From an uncultured Lachnospiraceae bacterium (GTDB lineage Bacteria > Bacillota > Clostridia > Lachnospirales > Lachnospiraceae): a stretch of 6,981 bases of DNA. Where the stretch lies: the NCBI GenBank assembly GCA_946566415.1, contig CAMNWW010000111.1, forward strand, positions 1 to 6,981, written 5' to 3'. This document shows, piece by piece, positions 6,449-6,981 of the stretch. Made by a program: the position numbers and the translations under genes. Below the pieces are notes generated by a model. That model was not told where the DNA came from. It saw nothing but the letters and a program-made list of their open reading frames with translations, and ran no database searches. Every line of letters starts with the position of its first letter. Within the stretch, counting starts at the first letter, position 1.

Positions 6449-6981
6449 ATCCTTTTGCACGTTTCAGTATCTCTTCTAGTTCTTCAACCTGGAATTTATA
6501 TGAAGTATTACAGAAATGGCATTTGACCTCTACTTCTTTCCCTTCGTCGATCATCTCCTGTATATCTTTTTTCCCGATACTGACGATCGCTTTCTCGATC
6601 CGTTCATGGGAACAGTTGCAGCTAAACGAAGTAGGTATTGTATCAGTGACTTCCATACCAAGCCCGTCCAGCACCTTCCCCAGTATCTGCTGAGGCGTAT
6701 CCCCTCCATCCAGCATACTTGTGACCGGAGATAATTTCTTAATATTTTCTTCCAGCTTGTCCAATGTCTCATCCGTCACAAAGGGCATCACCTGCACGAT
6801 AAACCCGCCCGCACAGGAAACCGTGTTGTCTTTGTTCATCAGCACTCCCAGACCTACTGAGGACGGCACCTGCTCGCTGGTGGCGAAATAGTAGGTGAGA
6901 TCTTCCGCAATCTCACCGGTCTGAAGTATCGTCTGTCCCACATATGGCTCTTTCAGACCCATATCTTTGATGACGTTTAGT
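6447..6981 (-). CDS. hslO: Hsp33 family redox-regulated molecular chaperone, C-terminal part (5' end off right edge)
   Basis: Hsp33 is a cytoplasmic holdase chaperone switched on by oxidation, which releases zinc from four cysteines and opens disulfides. The frame stays open to the right edge, reading LNVIKDMGLKEPY across the first ATG at 6962, so that ATG is internal and the true start lies outside the window. About 178 residues are visible, roughly the C-terminal 60% of a protein that is usually about 290 long. The core domain continues through YVGQTILQTGEIAEDLTYYF and the GGFIVQVMP strand. The zinc site is complete: CNC, then 30 residues, then CHFC, the same spacing as in E. coli Hsp33 (232/234 and 265/268). 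It is followed after 12 bases by nadE, sharing a transcript in all likelihood. No sign of damage. Confidence 0.95.
   Translation of the reverse strand, partial: LNVIKDMGLKEPYVGQTILQTGEIAEDLTYYFATSEQVPSSVGLGVLMNKDNTVSCAGGFIVQVMPFVTDETLDKLEENIKKLSPVTSMLDGGDTPQQILGKVLDGLGMEVTDTIPTSFSCNCSHERIEKAIVSIGKKDIQEMIDEGKEVEVKCHFCNTSYKFQVEELEEILKRAKG

Overview
The window looks like chromosome from a Gram-positive anaerobe of class Clostridia, probably a Lachnospiraceae-type gut organism. This is an inference from strong GGAGG/AAGGA ribosome binding sites, protein style (a 639-residue glutamine-dependent NAD synthetase, a short HAMP-less sensor kinase, MacB-like permeases with a small lipoprotein) and medium G+C genes around an AT-rich control region. 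No RNA gene, CRISPR array, insertion sequence or phage gene was seen. All the DNA is accounted for by seven protein-coding loci and one 201-bp divergent control region.

Left half, minus strand (1-2323): an operon reads leftward from a small lipoprotein-like gene (1817-2323) through a MacB/FtsX-type ABC permease (591-1797) to a second, paralogous permease (1-589) that leaves the window at its left edge. The first permease is broken by a one-base frameshift near 1476-1479. No ATPase gene is in the window; one would be expected further left.

Centre (2324-2524): a divergent promoter region. Each side has a recognisable -10 box, and both have the same 10-mer, GATTTTTAGA, 11-12 bp upstream of that box in the orientation of transcription. 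The rightward promoter also carries a palindrome and an 11-bp-spaced direct repeat. This is the most interesting signal here: a probable shared operator.

Right of that, plus strand (2525-4499): an OmpR-family response regulator and its sensor histidine kinase overlap by 8 bases. Their divergent arrangement with the lipoprotein/permease operon, plus the shared promoter element, suggests that the two-component system senses an envelope signal and controls both itself and the exporter. This is a common arrangement for antimicrobial-peptide or envelope-stress ABC systems, but the substrate cannot be read from the sequence.

Right part, minus strand (4515-6981): housekeeping genes. The redox chaperone Hsp33 (hslO, 5' end cut off by the right edge) is followed 12 bases later by glutamine-dependent NAD+ synthetase (nadE), which ends 15 bases from the convergent kinase gene. 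I do not see a wholly new system. The unusual points are the frameshifted permease, the mirrored promoter element, the HAMP-less kinase and the uncharacterised lipoprotein.
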